A DNA stretch of 64,000 nt from UPXZ01 sp049840795 (GCA_049840795.1 JASGJK010000025.1:57970-121969), one strand, 5' to 3'; counted from the stretch's first letter, positions 10,503-20,106 are shown. Program-made: numbers and translations. Notes: generated by a model from the sequence alone, not told the origin.

Positions 10503-11258
10503 TTAGTCTTTCACCTTTGCCACCAAAAACTCTCTATTCAAACGGGCAATATGCGAAATAGAAACGTTTTTAGGACACTCCGCTTCGCAAGCGCCGGTGT
10601 TGGTACAGTTGCCAAAACCAAGCTCGTCCATTTTTGCCACCATCGCTTTTGCACGTGCCGACGCTTCTACTTTTCCTTGTGGTAATAATGCCAATTGACT
10701 TACTTTTGCAGCTACGAAAAGCATTGCAGAACCATTCTTACAAGCGGCAGCACAAGCGCCGCAACCAATACAAGATGCCGCATCCATAGCTTCGTCCGCT
10801 TTTGGTTTTGGGATTGGAATTGCGTTTCCGTCAGGTACACCACCTGTGTTTACCGAAACATAACCTCCGGCTTGGATAATTTTATCGTAAGCGCTTCTGT
10901 CCACCATTAAATCTTTGATAACCGGGAATGCTGCTGAACGCCAAGGCTCGATAGTGATTGTTTCTCCATCTTTGAAGTTACGCATATGCAATTGACAAGT
11001 GGTAATTTCACCATCAGGCCCGTGTGGATGCCCGTTGATGTACATACTGCACATACCGCAAATACCCTCACGGCAATCGTGGTCAAAAGCGATTGGCTCT
11101 TTACGCTCGCTAATTAATTTTTCGTTTAAGATGTCAATCATTTCAAGAAATGAAGCATCAGTAGGAACGTGGTCTAATTTATAGGTCTCGAATTTTCCGT
11201 TTACTTTCGGACCGGCTTGACGCCAAATTTTTAGCGTTAAATTTATACTTTTTTCCAT
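10503..11258 (-). CDS. sdhB: Fumarate reductase/succinate dehydrogenase iron-sulfur subunit
   Basis: 251 residues from ATG at 11258 (MEKSINLTLKIWRQ); the open frame extends a little further upstream, but into the repeat flanking the neighbouring cassette. An N-terminal ferredoxin domain holds the 2Fe-2S ligands (CREGICGMC ... C), and the C-terminal domain holds CIGCGACAAAC and CTNTGACEAECPKN for the other clusters. It carries electrons between the flavin subunit and the membrane quinone site. The sequence is of Bacteroides type, where the three-subunit enzyme works as menaquinol:fumarate reductase in succinate/propionate fermentation. Last gene of the C-A-B operon; a foreign cassette separates it from the A gene. 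Confidence 0.93.
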   Translation of the reverse strand: MEKSINLTLKIWRQAGPKVNGKFETYKLDHVPTDASFLEMIDILNEKLISERKEPIAFDHDCREGICGMCSMYINGHPHGPDGEITTCQLHMRNFKDGETITIEPWRSAAFPVIKDLMVDRSAYDKIIQAGGYVSVNTGGVPDGNAIPIPKPKADEAMDAASCIGCGACAAACKNGSAMLFVAAKVSQLALLPQGKVEASARAKAMVAKMDELGFGNCTNTGACEAECPKNVSISHIARLNREFLVAKVKD

Positions 11259-11268
11259 TGTTTTAATA

Positions 11269-11785
11269 GTAAACGAGTAAACAAGTAAACGAGTAAACAA
11301 GAAATTGTTTGCTGTTAGGATTTACTCAAATTAATGTGAAATTAAATTTGTATTATTATCAGTTTCCAGATTAGTGTTGTTTTGTAAACTCTCATTATTC
11401 TTAGAGCGGATTAAACCTGTAAGCATTCTTATTACTTCATTAATTAGTTGTTCAAATTCTGAAAATGTATTTTCGTTTATTAAACCTAATCGAAATGAAA
11501 TAATTAACTGTGTTTCAAGCTCCGATGCAGAACCAAGAGAAATAAATAAAAACCGAACAAGTTCCTTGTCTGAATTACGTCCGTGTCCTTCTGCAATATT
11601 TCGAAGCAATAGAAACTGTTGCCTTTCTTATTTGAGATGTCAGTCCGTAGAGTTCTTCTTTTGGAAAATTACGAGTAACCAAATATATTTTTTCCACTAA
11701 ATCTATTGACTTTTTCCATACGATTAGATTTTTGTGTGTTTGCATTTTGTTTCTCGTTTACTTGTTTACTAATCTCTTGTTTACT
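11269..11785 (-). mobile_element. Inverted-repeat cassette carrying a four-helix-bundle (IVS protein) gene
   Basis: The four-helix gene is bracketed by copies of a simple repeat: GTAAACAAGTAAACGAG at 11277-11293 and its exact reverse complement at 11753-11769 (17 of 17). Each side also has an extra partial copy (11269-11301 and 11770-11785). In RNA the two sides would fold into a long stem closing the cassette, as in 23S rRNA intervening sequences. The cassette fills the whole gap between the A and B subunit genes of the frd/sdh operon and is read in the same direction. Mobility is inferred from this architecture; no target duplication was identified. Confidence 0.6.
11331..11745 (-). pseudogene. 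Four-helix-bundle protein (23S rRNA IVS / S23 family), frameshifted
   Basis: Start ATG at 11745 gives MQTHKNLIVWKKSIDLVEKIY..., with TSQIRKATVSIAS following, the classic opening of the IVP/S23 family. The conserved IAEGHGRNS and FLFISLGSASELETQL then occur in the next frame to the stop at 11331. One surplus A in the AAA near 11605 explains the break. Restored length is about 137 residues, near the family norm of ~120. Members are encoded in spirochaete 23S rRNA intervening sequences and scattered as single genes in Bacteroidota; their function is unknown. Here the gene sits in a stem-forming cassette inside an operon. Confidence 0.8.
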
Positions 11786-11787
11786 TT

Positions 11788-13722
11788 TTATGCTTTGTAA
11801 TTGCGTTGTTGTCTTACTACAAATTCGTAATCCAGTGGTTCTTTTAGTAATTCAGGTTCTTTTCCTTCGCCGTTATATTTCCAGCAAGAAACGTAAGCAA
11901 ATTTATCGTCGTTGCGCAATGCTTCTCCATCAGGAGTTTGGTATTCTTCACGGAAGTGACCTCCGCAAGATTCTTCGCGGTTCAAACCGTCACGTGCCAT
12001 CAAATCGCCGATTTCAATAAAATCAGCTAAACGCAGCGCTTTTTCAAGCTCGTTGTTCAGATTGTCGGCTTCTCCCGGAACGTATACATTCGACCAGAAT
12101 TCTTTGCGGATTTCTTTGATTTTTTCCAATGCCGTTTTCAGACTTTCTGCTGTACGTCCCATTCCTACAAAATCCCACATCACCAATCCTAATTCACGGT
12201 GGATAGAATCTACGGAACGTTTTCCCTGAATGGACATAATTTTTTCGATACGCGCGCTTACTTCTTTTTCTGCTTCGGTAAATTCGGGTAAATCGGTACT
12301 CATACGTGGCACTTGAATTTGATCAGCCAAGTAATTCTGAATAGTATAAGGCAATACAAAATATCCGTCGGCTAATCCTTGCATCAATGCTGAAGCACCC
12401 AAACGGTTTGCACCGTGATCAGAGAAGTTTGCTTCACCGATACAGAAAAGACCTTTTACCGATGTTTGTAGTTCATAATCAACCCAGATTCCACCCATTG
12501 TGTAGTGGATGGCAGGATAAATCATCATCGGAGTTTTATACGGATTATCGTCCACTATCTTTTCGTACATTTGGAATAAGTTACCGTAACGAGCACGAAC
12601 CACATTTTCACCCAAACGATTGATGGCATCCGAGAAATCAAGATAAACGGCTAAGCCCGTGTTTCCAACTCCGTAGCCGGCATCACAACGTTCTTTTGCC
12701 GCGCGTGATGCTACGTCACGTGGAACAAGGTTACCGAATGCAGGATAACGACGTTCCAAATAGTAATCGCGGTCTTCTTCTTTCAAATCTGTAGGTTTGA
12801 TTTTTCCTGCCCGTATTGCTTCGGCGTCTTCTTTCTTTTTTGGTACCCATATACGTCCATCGTTACGAAGCGATTCCGACATCAATGTCAGTTTTGACTG
12901 ATAATCTCCGTGAACAGGAATACATGTTGGGTGAATTTGTGCGTAAGCCGGATTTGCAAAATATGCTCCTTTTTTATAAATTTGAATGGCGGCAGAACCG
13001 TTTGAAGCCATTGCATTGGTCGAAAGGAAGAAAGCGTTTCCGTAACCTCCTGTTCCAACGACAACAGCGTGTGCAAAGAAACGTTCTACTTTTCCGGTAA
13101 CCAAATTGCGGGCAATAATACCACGTGCACGACCTTCGATAATTACAACATCCAACATTTCGTAGCGAGAATATAATTTTACGCTTCCTTTGCCTATTTG
13201 ACGGCTTAGAGCAGAATAAGCGCCAAGCAAAAGTTGTTGACCGGTTTGACCTTTGGCGTAGAAGGTACGTGAAACCTGTGCTCCACCAAAAGAACGGTTG
13301 TCAAGTAAACCGCCGTATTCGCGTGCAAAAGGAACTCCTTGAGCCACACATTGATCGATAATACTGTTTGAAACCTCAGCTAAGCGATGTACGTTTGCTT
13401 CGCGGGCGCGGTAATCGCCTCCTTTAATTGTATCATAAAATAAACGATAAACAGAGTCGCCGTCATTTTGATAGTTTTTTGCCGCATTGATACCACCTTG
13501 CGCAGCAATGGAGTGCGCGCGGCGAGGTGAATCCTGAATACAGAAATTTAATACGTTAAATCCAAGTTCAGCTAACGAAGCAGCCGCCGAAGCGCCGGCT
13601 AATCCGGTTCCAACAACGATTACGTCTAAACGACGTTTGTTAGCGGGGTTCACTAATTTTTGGTGCGATTTGTAATAGCTCCATTTCTCGGCTAAAGGTC
13701 CCGCAGGAATTTTAGCGTCCAA
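11788..13722 (-). CDS. sdhA: Fumarate reductase/succinate dehydrogenase flavoprotein subunit
   Basis: About 644 residues. An FAD-binding Rossmann motif (VVGTGLAGASAA) lies near residue 38, and HSIAAQGGINAAKN carries the His that binds FAD covalently. A substrate-site region with REYGGLLDNRSFGGAQ and a C-terminal domain follow. Close similarity to Bacteroides FrdA identifies it with confidence. It reduces fumarate or oxidises succinate on the cytoplasmic face. The start is uncertain: TTG at 13722 gives MDAKIPAGPLAEKW, matching the family's usual N-terminus, but the frame stays open and protein-like upstream (KTEESTTQVENKI) to a stop near 13780 with no ATG. An upstream start hidden by an indel is possible. 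Confidence 0.93.
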   Translation of the reverse strand: MDAKIPAGPLAEKWSYYKSHQKLVNPANKRRLDVIVVGTGLAGASAAASLAELGFNVLNFCIQDSPRRAHSIAAQGGINAAKNYQNDGDSVYRLFYDTIKGGDYRAREANVHRLAEVSNSIIDQCVAQGVPFAREYGGLLDNRSFGGAQVSRTFYAKGQTGQQLLLGAYSALSRQIGKGSVKLYSRYEMLDVVIIEGRARGIIARNLVTGKVERFFAHAVVVGTGGYGNAFFLSTNAMASNGSAAIQIYKKGAYFANPAYAQIHPTCIPVHGDYQSKLTLMSESLRNDGRIWVPKKKEDAEAIRAGKIKPTDLKEEDRDYYLERRYPAFGNLVPRDVASRAAKERCDAGYGVGNTGLAVYLDFSDAINRLGENVVRARYGNLFQMYEKIVDDNPYKTPMMIYPAIHYTMGGIWVDYELQTSVKGLFCIGEANFSDHGANRLGASALMQGLADGYFVLPYTIQNYLADQIQVPRMSTDLPEFTEAEKEVSARIEKIMSIQGKRSVDSIHRELGLVMWDFVGMGRTAESLKTALEKIKEIRKEFWSNVYVPGEADNLNNELEKALRLADFIEIGDLMARDGLNREESCGGHFREEYQTPDGEALRNDDKFAYVSCWKYNGEGKEPELLKEPLDYEFVVRQQRNYKA

Positions 13723-13807
13723 TATTTTGTTTTCTACTTGTGTTGTAGATTCTTCTGTTTTTGCCAGAACTTTTAAAGTTTTGTCAGTTTAATATCACTC
13801 GTGGGCG

Positions 13808-14494
13808 TTATAGCACACTAAAACCAAGTAAAAAATAAACAGGTATAGATGCAAATAATAACATAATGATGGTTGCGTAAATGTTTGAGATACATTTCAC
13901 ACGTGGTAACCAGGTTTTGTTATTTAACCCGAGAGTTTGTAATGCGCTCCAAATTCCGTGAGTAAGGTGAAACCAAATAGCAACCAACCATACAATATAA
14001 ATAATACTGTAAACAGGATTAGAGAAAAGTGTTTGGATAAAATAAGCTCCATCGGCTGGGTTGTGCAATCCGGCGCTTTCCCATTCGTGTCCGTGCACCA
14101 GTTCCACCAACTGCATTTTAGCCCAGAAATTGAAGAAGTGCAATACCAAAAATCCGAAGATAATGGCACCAAGTATCAACATATTTTTTGAAGCCCACGA
14201 CACACCTTCCTGGCGCGCTGTTACAGCATACCTGTCGTTGCCACGTGCTTTCATATTAAGGTATGAAAGATACAAAGCGTACAAAATATGCACAATAAAA
14301 CCGAGAGCCAGCACTTTTGTGCCAATCAAGGCATACCAATTTGCTCCTAACAATTCACAAATAGAGTTGTACGCTTCAGCGCTAAAAAGCACCGTCACAT
14401 TCATCAGACTGTGAAAGGTTAAAAACAGTACAAGGAATACCCCTGTAATACTCATAATGAGTTTTCTTCCGATAGAGGAATGAATTAACCACAT
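13808..14494 (-). CDS. sdhC: Fumarate reductase/succinate dehydrogenase cytochrome b subunit
   Basis: 228 residues from ATG 14494 (MWLIHSSIGRKLIMSITG), the usual start of the Bacteroidota b558-type single-anchor subunit. Five hydrophobic segments can be seen (e.g. GVFLVLFLTFHSLMNV, VLALGFIVHILYALYL, MLILGAIIFGFLVLHFF, IIYIVWLVAIWFHL, IYATIIMLLFASIPVYFLLG). His residues within the helices (FHSLMN, FIVHIL, VLHFF, FHLTHG) are the likely ligands of two haems. It anchors the A and B subunits and exchanges electrons with menaquinone. First gene of the operon; promoter box ~100 nt upstream. Confidence 0.9.
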   Translation of the reverse strand: MWLIHSSIGRKLIMSITGVFLVLFLTFHSLMNVTVLFSAEAYNSICELLGANWYALIGTKVLALGFIVHILYALYLSYLNMKARGNDRYAVTARQEGVSWASKNMLILGAIIFGFLVLHFFNFWAKMQLVELVHGHEWESAGLHNPADGAYFIQTLFSNPVYSIIYIVWLVAIWFHLTHGIWSALQTLGLNNKTWLPRVKCISNIYATIIMLLFASIPVYFLLGFSVL

Positions 14495-14595
14495 AAATTT
14501 CTGTTTTTTAGTTTTTAAAATATAATTTGTAATTTGTAATTTTTGTGCTACACAATACCTGAATTTAGGTAAAATTACTTCTTTGCTTCCGAGCG

Positions 14596-14603
14596 CAAAA
14601 TTA
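14596..14603 (-). promoter_or_regulatory. Bacteroidota -7 box (TAATTTTG) for sdhCAB
   Basis: Read on the minus strand this is TAATTTTG followed by CGC, matching the TAnnTTTG consensus of Bacteroidota primary-sigma promoters. It lies ~100 nt before sdhC. The -33 TTG element is not obvious. Confidence 0.5.
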
Positions 14604-14693
14604 CTCATTTGCGCTTGAATAAAAAAATGAATTACGGAAAAATTTCTTTAATAGTGGTTGTTTTATCAAATCAGACGGATATTTATTTTTATT

Positions 14694-14911
14694 AATGATT
14701 ATCAGCAAAGCGACATAGTATATTTCTTCAGTTGCCACGCCTTTTAAGGCGTGGATTACAAAATAGTAATTTGTGGGCTTCAGTCCAAGTTTATCCTAAA
14801 TCTATAGAAATAATCATATATTTTGACTAAAGTCATTTTCATTCCGGATATTGGTTCCACGCCTTAAGAGGCGTGGCAATTAATTTTTAGGTTGTTTTAC
14901 GGATAATCATC
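14694..14911. mobile_element. MITE type A, copy 1 (~218 bp)
   Basis: Non-coding element with inverted ends ATGATTATCAGCAAAGCGAC (from 14695) and ...GTTTTACGGATAATCAT (to 14910), the same termini as the IS1595-type element at 2.5 kb. The flanks TTTTTATT (14686-14693) and TTATTATT (14912-14919) match 7 of 8, as expected of an old 8-bp target duplication. Inside are two hairpins of CCACGCC...GGCGTGG type, at 14735-14753 and near 14860-14875. The right end lies within 5 nt of the stop of the DUF5686 gene. It fills most of the gap between that gene and sdhC. Confidence 0.75.
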
Positions 14912-14914
14912 TTA

Positions 14915-17358
14915 TTATTTAAATGAAATAGTCATAGATAGTTTGAGTGAGAGGTTATCGTTGAGATTGTCAAATTTGTAATTGCCATATCGATAAAAAC
15001 CTCCCGCTCCCAAATTGAAATAAAACATATTCATATACTTTATCTTCAGGATATTGTTTATGATTAGTCCCGATTCTAAATAGGTTTTTCCCATTATTTC
15101 GAACTCAATACCCTGTTCGGCAATATTTTTAATGTTCCCCAGCCGGTATTTTGTACTATAATAAATTGTGGTTTGAATAATCTTGTATTCAGAAGCAAAT
15201 TTCCAAAGTTGTGCGAGTAAAAAAGATGAACGTACTTATCGGATAAAAACTCGTAAGGCATCATTGTTTGAAAACTATTGTTTATCAGAAAGGATAAACC
15301 GGAAGTTTTGCTCCCTTCTCCGGTAAAAAGCAATCCGTAAGGCAAGCTACGGTCAATCCAGCCCGATGTGAGTCGGAAATTTGATTGTCCTATTCGTCCG
15401 TTGTAGAGGATATAATCGAGTGTAGCCTCTATTCTATTATAGCTGAAATTATTTTTACTAAAGATGTCCAATCCTCTTTTATAGCGGAAATTGATTGTTG
15501 GGTTGCCCGGATATTGAATATAACGCCGATTGCCGATAACGCCTAATTCTTCTCCAAATCCATAGTTCGCTAAAATTTCAACGGCATCATTACGGTATCC
15601 GGAAATAGGTTGATCTTTGTATGTGTACTTGTACGTTGGACTGCGTTCATTTATTGATAAAACAGTGTTTAGTTTCAAATGCCGGAGCAGTCTGAATCCG
15701 AAATCGATTTTTTTTTCGATAAGATGGTCGTATCTAAATTCTAAGTAACTCCGAAGGTAATCGCTAAATGTTGAGTTCTCAAACTCAGATGTGCCACTCG
15801 ATCCTACTGTCAACAAGCTGTTGTGGTATGATAATTTGAGTTGCACTTCGTGGTACTTGTTTATGTCAACGATTAATTCTCCACCGTATTTTAGCTTTTT
15901 ATCTTTAAAACCATACATCGCAAATCCACCGAGGGTGACGAATTTTAACAGCTTCTCGTTGGTATATAATCCGATGCCTAAACGAACTCCTTCATAATCG
16001 TTTCTTGAAAATAATTTGTTAAGATTGACGTCTATACATTTCAAAGGGATTTTTCCTTGTGTCAGTTTAGGCAAAACAGCCGCCCAATAGTCCAAATTGT
16101 ATCTTCTGCCAACGCTATCCATAAAAAGGTAGGTTTTTCTCTCTCTTGCCGAGAGTGAGTCCGGTCGGAGCGATTCGATCATTTGTTCGCTTTGAGTCAA
16201 AGAGATATCATCTAAATAAACCTTCTCAAGATTTATTTTTTGATTCGTTGGAGGTTGGTAGCTGACACTGTCTATCTTACTTGTTATCAAGTATACCGGA
16301 TATATTTTTGACTTTTTACTAATGGTATTTGATACCCAGCCAACTTCTTCGTCCAAGCCACCCGGAAACCATTTGTTTGCCACAAAATTGTAATCTTGTC
16401 TGAACTTGAAACTGATTAACCCCTTATCGGCAGGTTCCACAACAATGCTTTGAATGGCAAATCCATTGGAATTGATAAATAAAGTCCCTTTCAAGCCGTT
16501 AAATGTTTTACCTTTTTTCGGTTTAAAATGAATCATAAAAATGGTGTCGGTATTATTCAGGTAGCGGTCTTCTAATTCGTAATTGTAGCCACTCAAACAA
16601 CCGTCTGACAGTGGACCTACGTATTCCGAAATGGATTTATCGCCACCCATTGGTATTTCAAAGAGTGAAACACTGTTGTTGTAAAATGAAATGGAGTGGT
16701 GAAACATTCTAACAAATGCTTGTGTTAGAAGGGGGTCTTTCAATCCCGATGTTTTTTGTGCTTTTATTTTATGTTCAAGCTGTCCGTTTAGTTTGAGTGT
16801 CGAAACAATACATTCGGATACAAACGGTGCTTTTATTTTATAGTGGGAACTATTTTTTATTTGGAGGCTATCTTGAAGAGTAGCTTCGTCCGACAGTTTG
16901 AGGTCGATTATTGTTTTCAGATAACATCGGTAGCTGTAATTTGGGTAGTTTTCAAAATTATTTTGCCGTTTGTTTCTCTGTGTATTTCTAATAACTCTTA
17001 TTGCCGGATTGTTTTTGGATGTAACCACCAATTCGTTTAGTTCTCGAATCGATGCTGTTAATTCCACAACTAAATTTGATAGGTTTGACTCTAAAGATAG
17101 CGATACTTTTTCCGATTTATATCCGATACAAGAGACTGTCAGGCTTGATATGTCTGTATCTGTAATTTCAAAAACGCCATGCACATCGGATACTGTTCCG
17201 TTTTGGTGCGAAGCTTTTTGGTAAACAACCGTAGCAAAAGATACGGGCAGTTTGGTTTCAGAGTCAATAACTTTTCCTTTTATACTCATTTGCGCATAAA
17301 TCGAAATATTTGCAAGCAAGCAAATTATAACAATGATTAATTTTGTTTTGAGAGGCAT
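14915..17358 (-). CDS. DUF5686 outer-membrane protein with carboxypeptidase-regulatory domain (one frameshift)
   Basis: Signal peptide (ending SIYAQ), then a carboxypeptidase-D-regulatory-like domain (about 25-110: IKGKVIDSETKLPVSFATV...GTVSDVHGVFEI), then a long DUF5686 region ending in beta-strands with alternating aromatics, as expected of an outer-membrane barrel. The frame as read stops at 15094. However, the adjacent frame continues GIEFEIMGKTYLESGLIINN...LGAGGFYRYGNY to TAA at 14915-14917, which is the expected barrel end (FNLGAGGFYRYG). One missing G in GGGG near 15132 accounts for this. Length is then about 814 residues. The function of the family is not established; it is common beside TonB-dependent systems. 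A TATTTTTG promoter box precedes it. Confidence 0.8.
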
Positions 17359-17411
17359 TTAGTCGGTGGGAAAAAAGATGAATAATGAAAATATCTACTT
17401 CTTCTGATTTT

Positions 17412-17419
17412 ACAAAAAT
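17412..17419 (-). promoter_or_regulatory. -7 box (TATTTTTG) for the DUF5686 gene
   Basis: Minus-strand TATTTTTG with a TTG 21 nt further upstream, fitting the Bacteroidota -33/-7 arrangement. It lies 54 nt before the ATG. Confidence 0.55.
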
Positions 17420-17629
17420 AGTGATTTATTCTTTAATCTTGCAACATCTTTTTTAGTGTATTTTATGATGAAAAATTTTTATTTCGACCAACTATGCGTT
17501 ACTTTTGCATAATTATTAGAAATTATAGGATAAAAAACAAAATTAACTCGCTGATAATTAACGCTTGTTTGTTTTGTGATGAACCTTTAGTTCTCAAATT
17601 CCTATTTATACGGAATCAAAGGATGATCT

Positions 17630-17870
17630 TTACGATGAAGTCATCTTGATTTTTTATGATTCATTGCGTGTCGTTGCTGTGGAATTTATTATAAGCTGAT
17701 AATCAGTCTTTTATTGATGTGCTGTGCCTAACGGTACTTCTTAGCCCTATCGGGGCAAAATCTTAATAAAAGAATATAGATCATTTATTTTAAGCACTGT
17801 AGGTATGACATCTATTTAATATTATTTCGCAAATTAAAAAGTCATAACGACCTTGATGAAATAATATTGT
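17630..17870. repeat. REP-like degenerate intergenic repeat, copy 1
   Basis: The ~540-bp gap before yidD has no gene. It contains a stretch similar to one at 34.5 kb: TTGATTTTT, ATTGCGTGTCGTT, a GATAATCA box, and a trailing GCAAATTAAAAAGT segment (about 17829). It also has palindromic pieces typical of Bacteroidota intergenic repeats (AGCCCTATCGGGGC near 17742; ACTGTAGGTATGACATC near 17798). No open frame of note. Confidence 0.45.
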
Positions 17871-17900
17871 TTAGCGTATAAAAAATCGAAATAGTTTTAA

Positions 17901-18164
17901 ATGAAGATATTGAAAAAAATTATCGAATTTATTTTTCTGCTTCCAATATATATTTATAGGTATAGCATTTCGCCGTTGAAACCACCAACTTGTCGCTATT
18001 TGCCAACTTGTTCGGAAATATCTATCCAAGCCATAAAAAAACACGGGGTGATAAAAGGGGTGTATTTAGGAACAAAACGAATCTTAAACTGCCATCCTTG
18101 GGGAGGGAGTGGATTTGATCCTGTGCCTGAAGAATTTAATTTCAGGAAGAGGTCTGAGCTATAA
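17901..18164 (+). CDS. yidD: Membrane protein insertion efficiency factor YidD
   Basis: 87 residues, close to the family norm of 70-90. It shows the family signature in order: an amphipathic N-terminal helix (IEFIFLLPIYIYRYSISP), PPTCRYLPTCSEISIQAIKKHG, and KRILNCHPWGGSGFDPVPE, with three conserved Cys. YidD is a small peripheral inner-membrane protein that assists YidC-mediated insertion. It usually neighbours rnpA/yidC; here it stands alone between a repeat-rich gap and an IS element. Confidence 0.93.
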   Translation: MKILKKIIEFIFLLPIYIYRYSISPLKPPTCRYLPTCSEISIQAIKKHGVIKGVYLGTKRILNCHPWGGSGFDPVPEEFNFRKRSEL

Positions 18165-18213
18165 TTTTTAATTTATCTGATTACTTTGATTTTAAAACAA
18201 CTTTCTAATTAAT

Positions 18214-19277
18214 AATGCGAATCAGGAGTAGCGACTCCGAGATTCATTTTGATTTATTTTATTGATATATAGTAAATTAGTTGTCAAATAATTTGCTCGA
18301 TTCGTTGAAAATCATTAACTTAGAAGAAAAATAACCACATTTTTCATAAGTATGATCTCCAACGAAAAAGAGCAAAAATTAATAGCCATTTACTTTTATA
18401 TTTGTGATTTATACGATAAAGAACTTTGTTTTCTCTGTCAAAGAAACAGCAATAATTTTCGACCGGAATTCACAGATCAGGAATTAATGACAATTTATCT
18501 TTTTGCAGGACACGAACAACGGTATTTTCAAATCAATGAAATTCATTCATTTACAAAAGATTATCTTTTGAATTGGTTTCCAAAATTACCATCGTATCAA
18601 ACATTTTCTTATCGTTTAAATTTATTAGCCAGTGCTTTTCAGGCACTTGCCAACAAACTCATTGGTTCATTTAAGCCGGAGAATTGTAGCAGTTTACTCT
18701 CGTTAGTGGATTCAATGCCGATTATCACCTGTGCAGGTAAAAACAGAACCGGAAAAGTCGCCACCGAGTTAACTGCAAAAGGATTCTGTTCTACCAAAAA
18801 CTTGTTTTATTATGGATGCAAAATCCATACGCTGGCAAGCGTTAGGCAAGGAACGATTCCTTTCCCTGAAAGCATTATTATTACTCCCGCTGAAGATAAC
18901 GATTTGACCGTTTTCAAGCAAACCTGGGGTGATAATATCTTATCTAAAGTAATCTTTGGCGATAAGATTTACTCTGATAAAGAATACTTTAATGATAATA
19001 AAAGAAAAACTCAAAATATCGAAATGCTAACTCCCGTAAAAGGAATTAAAGATCAGGCTGAAGATATAAAACAGAGAAATAAAGCTTTTAATGATTTATT
19101 TTCTCAGGCTGTTTCTAAAGTCAGACAACCTATTGAGGCTTTCTTTAATTGGCTTAATGAAAAAACAAAAATTCAAAGAGCGATGAAAGTCAGATCTGTC
19201 GCCGGATTGCTTAACCATATATACGGCAAACTCTCTGTAGCTTTCATTTATCTGATTTTTAAATACTGATTCACATT
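18214..19277 (+). mobile_element. IS982-family insertion sequence
   Basis: Ends proposed from the inverted pair AATGCGAATCAG (18214-18225) and CTGATTCACATT (19266-19277), 11 of 12 matching and closely enclosing the transposase gene. A GGAGTAGCGACTCC hairpin lies inside the left end. A clear target duplication was not seen (AT-rich flanks), so boundaries are approximate. Confidence 0.65.
18352..19269 (+). CDS. IS982-family transposase
   Basis: 305 residues, intact and of normal family length (~300). IS982 features: N-terminal region with FTDQELMTIYLF, catalytic VDSMPI followed by C (Asp at about residue 123), FGDKIYSD as the second Asp region, and a C-terminal RQPIEAFFNWLNEKTKIQ segment with the catalytic Glu. 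A full-length frame and short ends suggest a recently active copy. It is inserted between yidD and the queuosine-precursor transporter. Confidence 0.88.
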   Translation: MISNEKEQKLIAIYFYICDLYDKELCFLCQRNSNNFRPEFTDQELMTIYLFAGHEQRYFQINEIHSFTKDYLLNWFPKLPSYQTFSYRLNLLASAFQALANKLIGSFKPENCSSLLSLVDSMPIITCAGKNRTGKVATELTAKGFCSTKNLFYYGCKIHTLASVRQGTIPFPESIIITPAEDNDLTVFKQTWGDNILSKVIFGDKIYSDKEYFNDNKRKTQNIEMLTPVKGIKDQAEDIKQRNKAFNDLFSQAVSKVRQPIEAFFNWLNEKTKIQRAMKVRSVAGLLNHIYGKLSVAFIYLIFKY

Positions 19278-19288
19278 AATAATAATCT

Positions 19289-19322
19289 GTTCCAAAAATC
19301 CCTTTTTGGGGGATTTTGGGAC
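19289..19322. repeat. Imperfect palindrome (C-rich/G-rich hairpin)
   Basis: GTTCCAAAAATCCC (19289-19302) pairs with GGGGGATTTTGGGAC (19308-19322). It may serve as terminator for the IS982 gene or belong to the C-rich palindrome family seen at 28.08, 41.53 and 42.7-44.9 kb. Confidence 0.5.
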
Positions 19323-19361
19323 TTACGTGTGCTTGAACACCACGTTAAAAAAACAAGAAAA

Positions 19362-20042
19362 ATGAAAAAACAAGTCTCTGTCATCTTTATGATGTGTGGG
19401 ATCGTCTTCACGACCTGCCTCATTGTTTCCAACATCATTGAACAAAAACTTATCAACATCGGTACCATTGAAGCTACTGCCGGTTTATTGATTTTCCCTA
19501 TTTCTTACATTCTTAACGATATTATTGCCGAAGTTTGGGGGTACAAAAAAGCTCGTTTGATAATTTGGGTAGGTTTTCTGATGAATTTTCTTGCCATTCT
19601 GGTTTTCAGGATGAGCATTGCGGTACCCGGATCGGTAAATTTTACACATCAGAGTGAGTTTGCGCTCGTTTTGGGAAATACCGAACGCATCACCATTGCC
19701 AGTTTCATTGCATTTCTTTTTGGAGCATTCACCAATGCCTTTGTAATGAGCAAAATGAAGATTATGCAGAAAGGTCGTAATTTTTCGTTACGTGCGGTTA
19801 TCTCTACTCTTTTTGGTGAAGGAATCGACTCGTTGGTGTTTTTTAATATCGCGTTTTATGGTGTCATTCCGAATAAAGATTTATTTATTCTCATCCTTAC
19901 GCAAATGTTGATGAAAACCGGTTACGAGATTGTGGTATTACCGCTCACCAATCTGATTGTACGCAAAGTTAAAAAATACGATAATTCGGATGTATATGAT
20001 AATGAAATATCATATAATCCGATGAAAATAGGAGATATTTAA
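19362..20042 (+). CDS. Queuosine precursor transporter (YhhQ/VUT family)
   Basis: 226 residues from ATG 19362 (MKKQVSVIFMMCGIVFTTCLIVSN); an in-frame TTG 33 nt earlier is less likely. Six hydrophobic helices and the family hallmarks FPISYILNDIIAEVWGYKKAR and STLFGEGIDSLVFFNIAFYG are present. Members import queuine, preQ0 or preQ1 for tRNA queuosine synthesis. The leader upstream has a hairpin (ACGTG...CACGT, about 19325-19345), but I could not fit a preQ1 riboswitch. Followed by a very strong terminator. Confidence 0.87.
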   Translation: MKKQVSVIFMMCGIVFTTCLIVSNIIEQKLINIGTIEATAGLLIFPISYILNDIIAEVWGYKKARLIIWVGFLMNFLAILVFRMSIAVPGSVNFTHQSEFALVLGNTERITIASFIAFLFGAFTNAFVMSKMKIMQKGRNFSLRAVISTLFGEGIDSLVFFNIAFYGVIPNKDLFILILTQMLMKTGYEIVVLPLTNLIVRKVKKYDNSDVYDNEISYNPMKIGDI

Positions 20043-20066
20043 TAGATTTATAAACCGTGTGTGTTC

Positions 20067-20106
20067 TACACAAAAAAGCGCTTATAATTAAGCGCTTTTT
20101 TGTGTA
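20067..20106. terminator. Strong bidirectional terminator
   Basis: Perfect 18-bp stem TACACAAAAAAGCGCTTA (20067-20084) / its complement (20089-20106) with loop TAAT. An A6 arm faces a T6 arm, so it can end transcripts from both the transporter (+) and the lamin-tail gene (-). Confidence 0.9.

Noticed and set aside
10306..10506. Short frame after the amidase
   Set aside because: It overlaps the amidase stop and the terminator, and has no recognisable composition or start signal.
19289..19350. preQ1 riboswitch before the queuosine-precursor transporter
   Set aside because: Hairpins and an A-rich tail are present, but I could not place the conserved preQ1 class I, II or III core; not supported.
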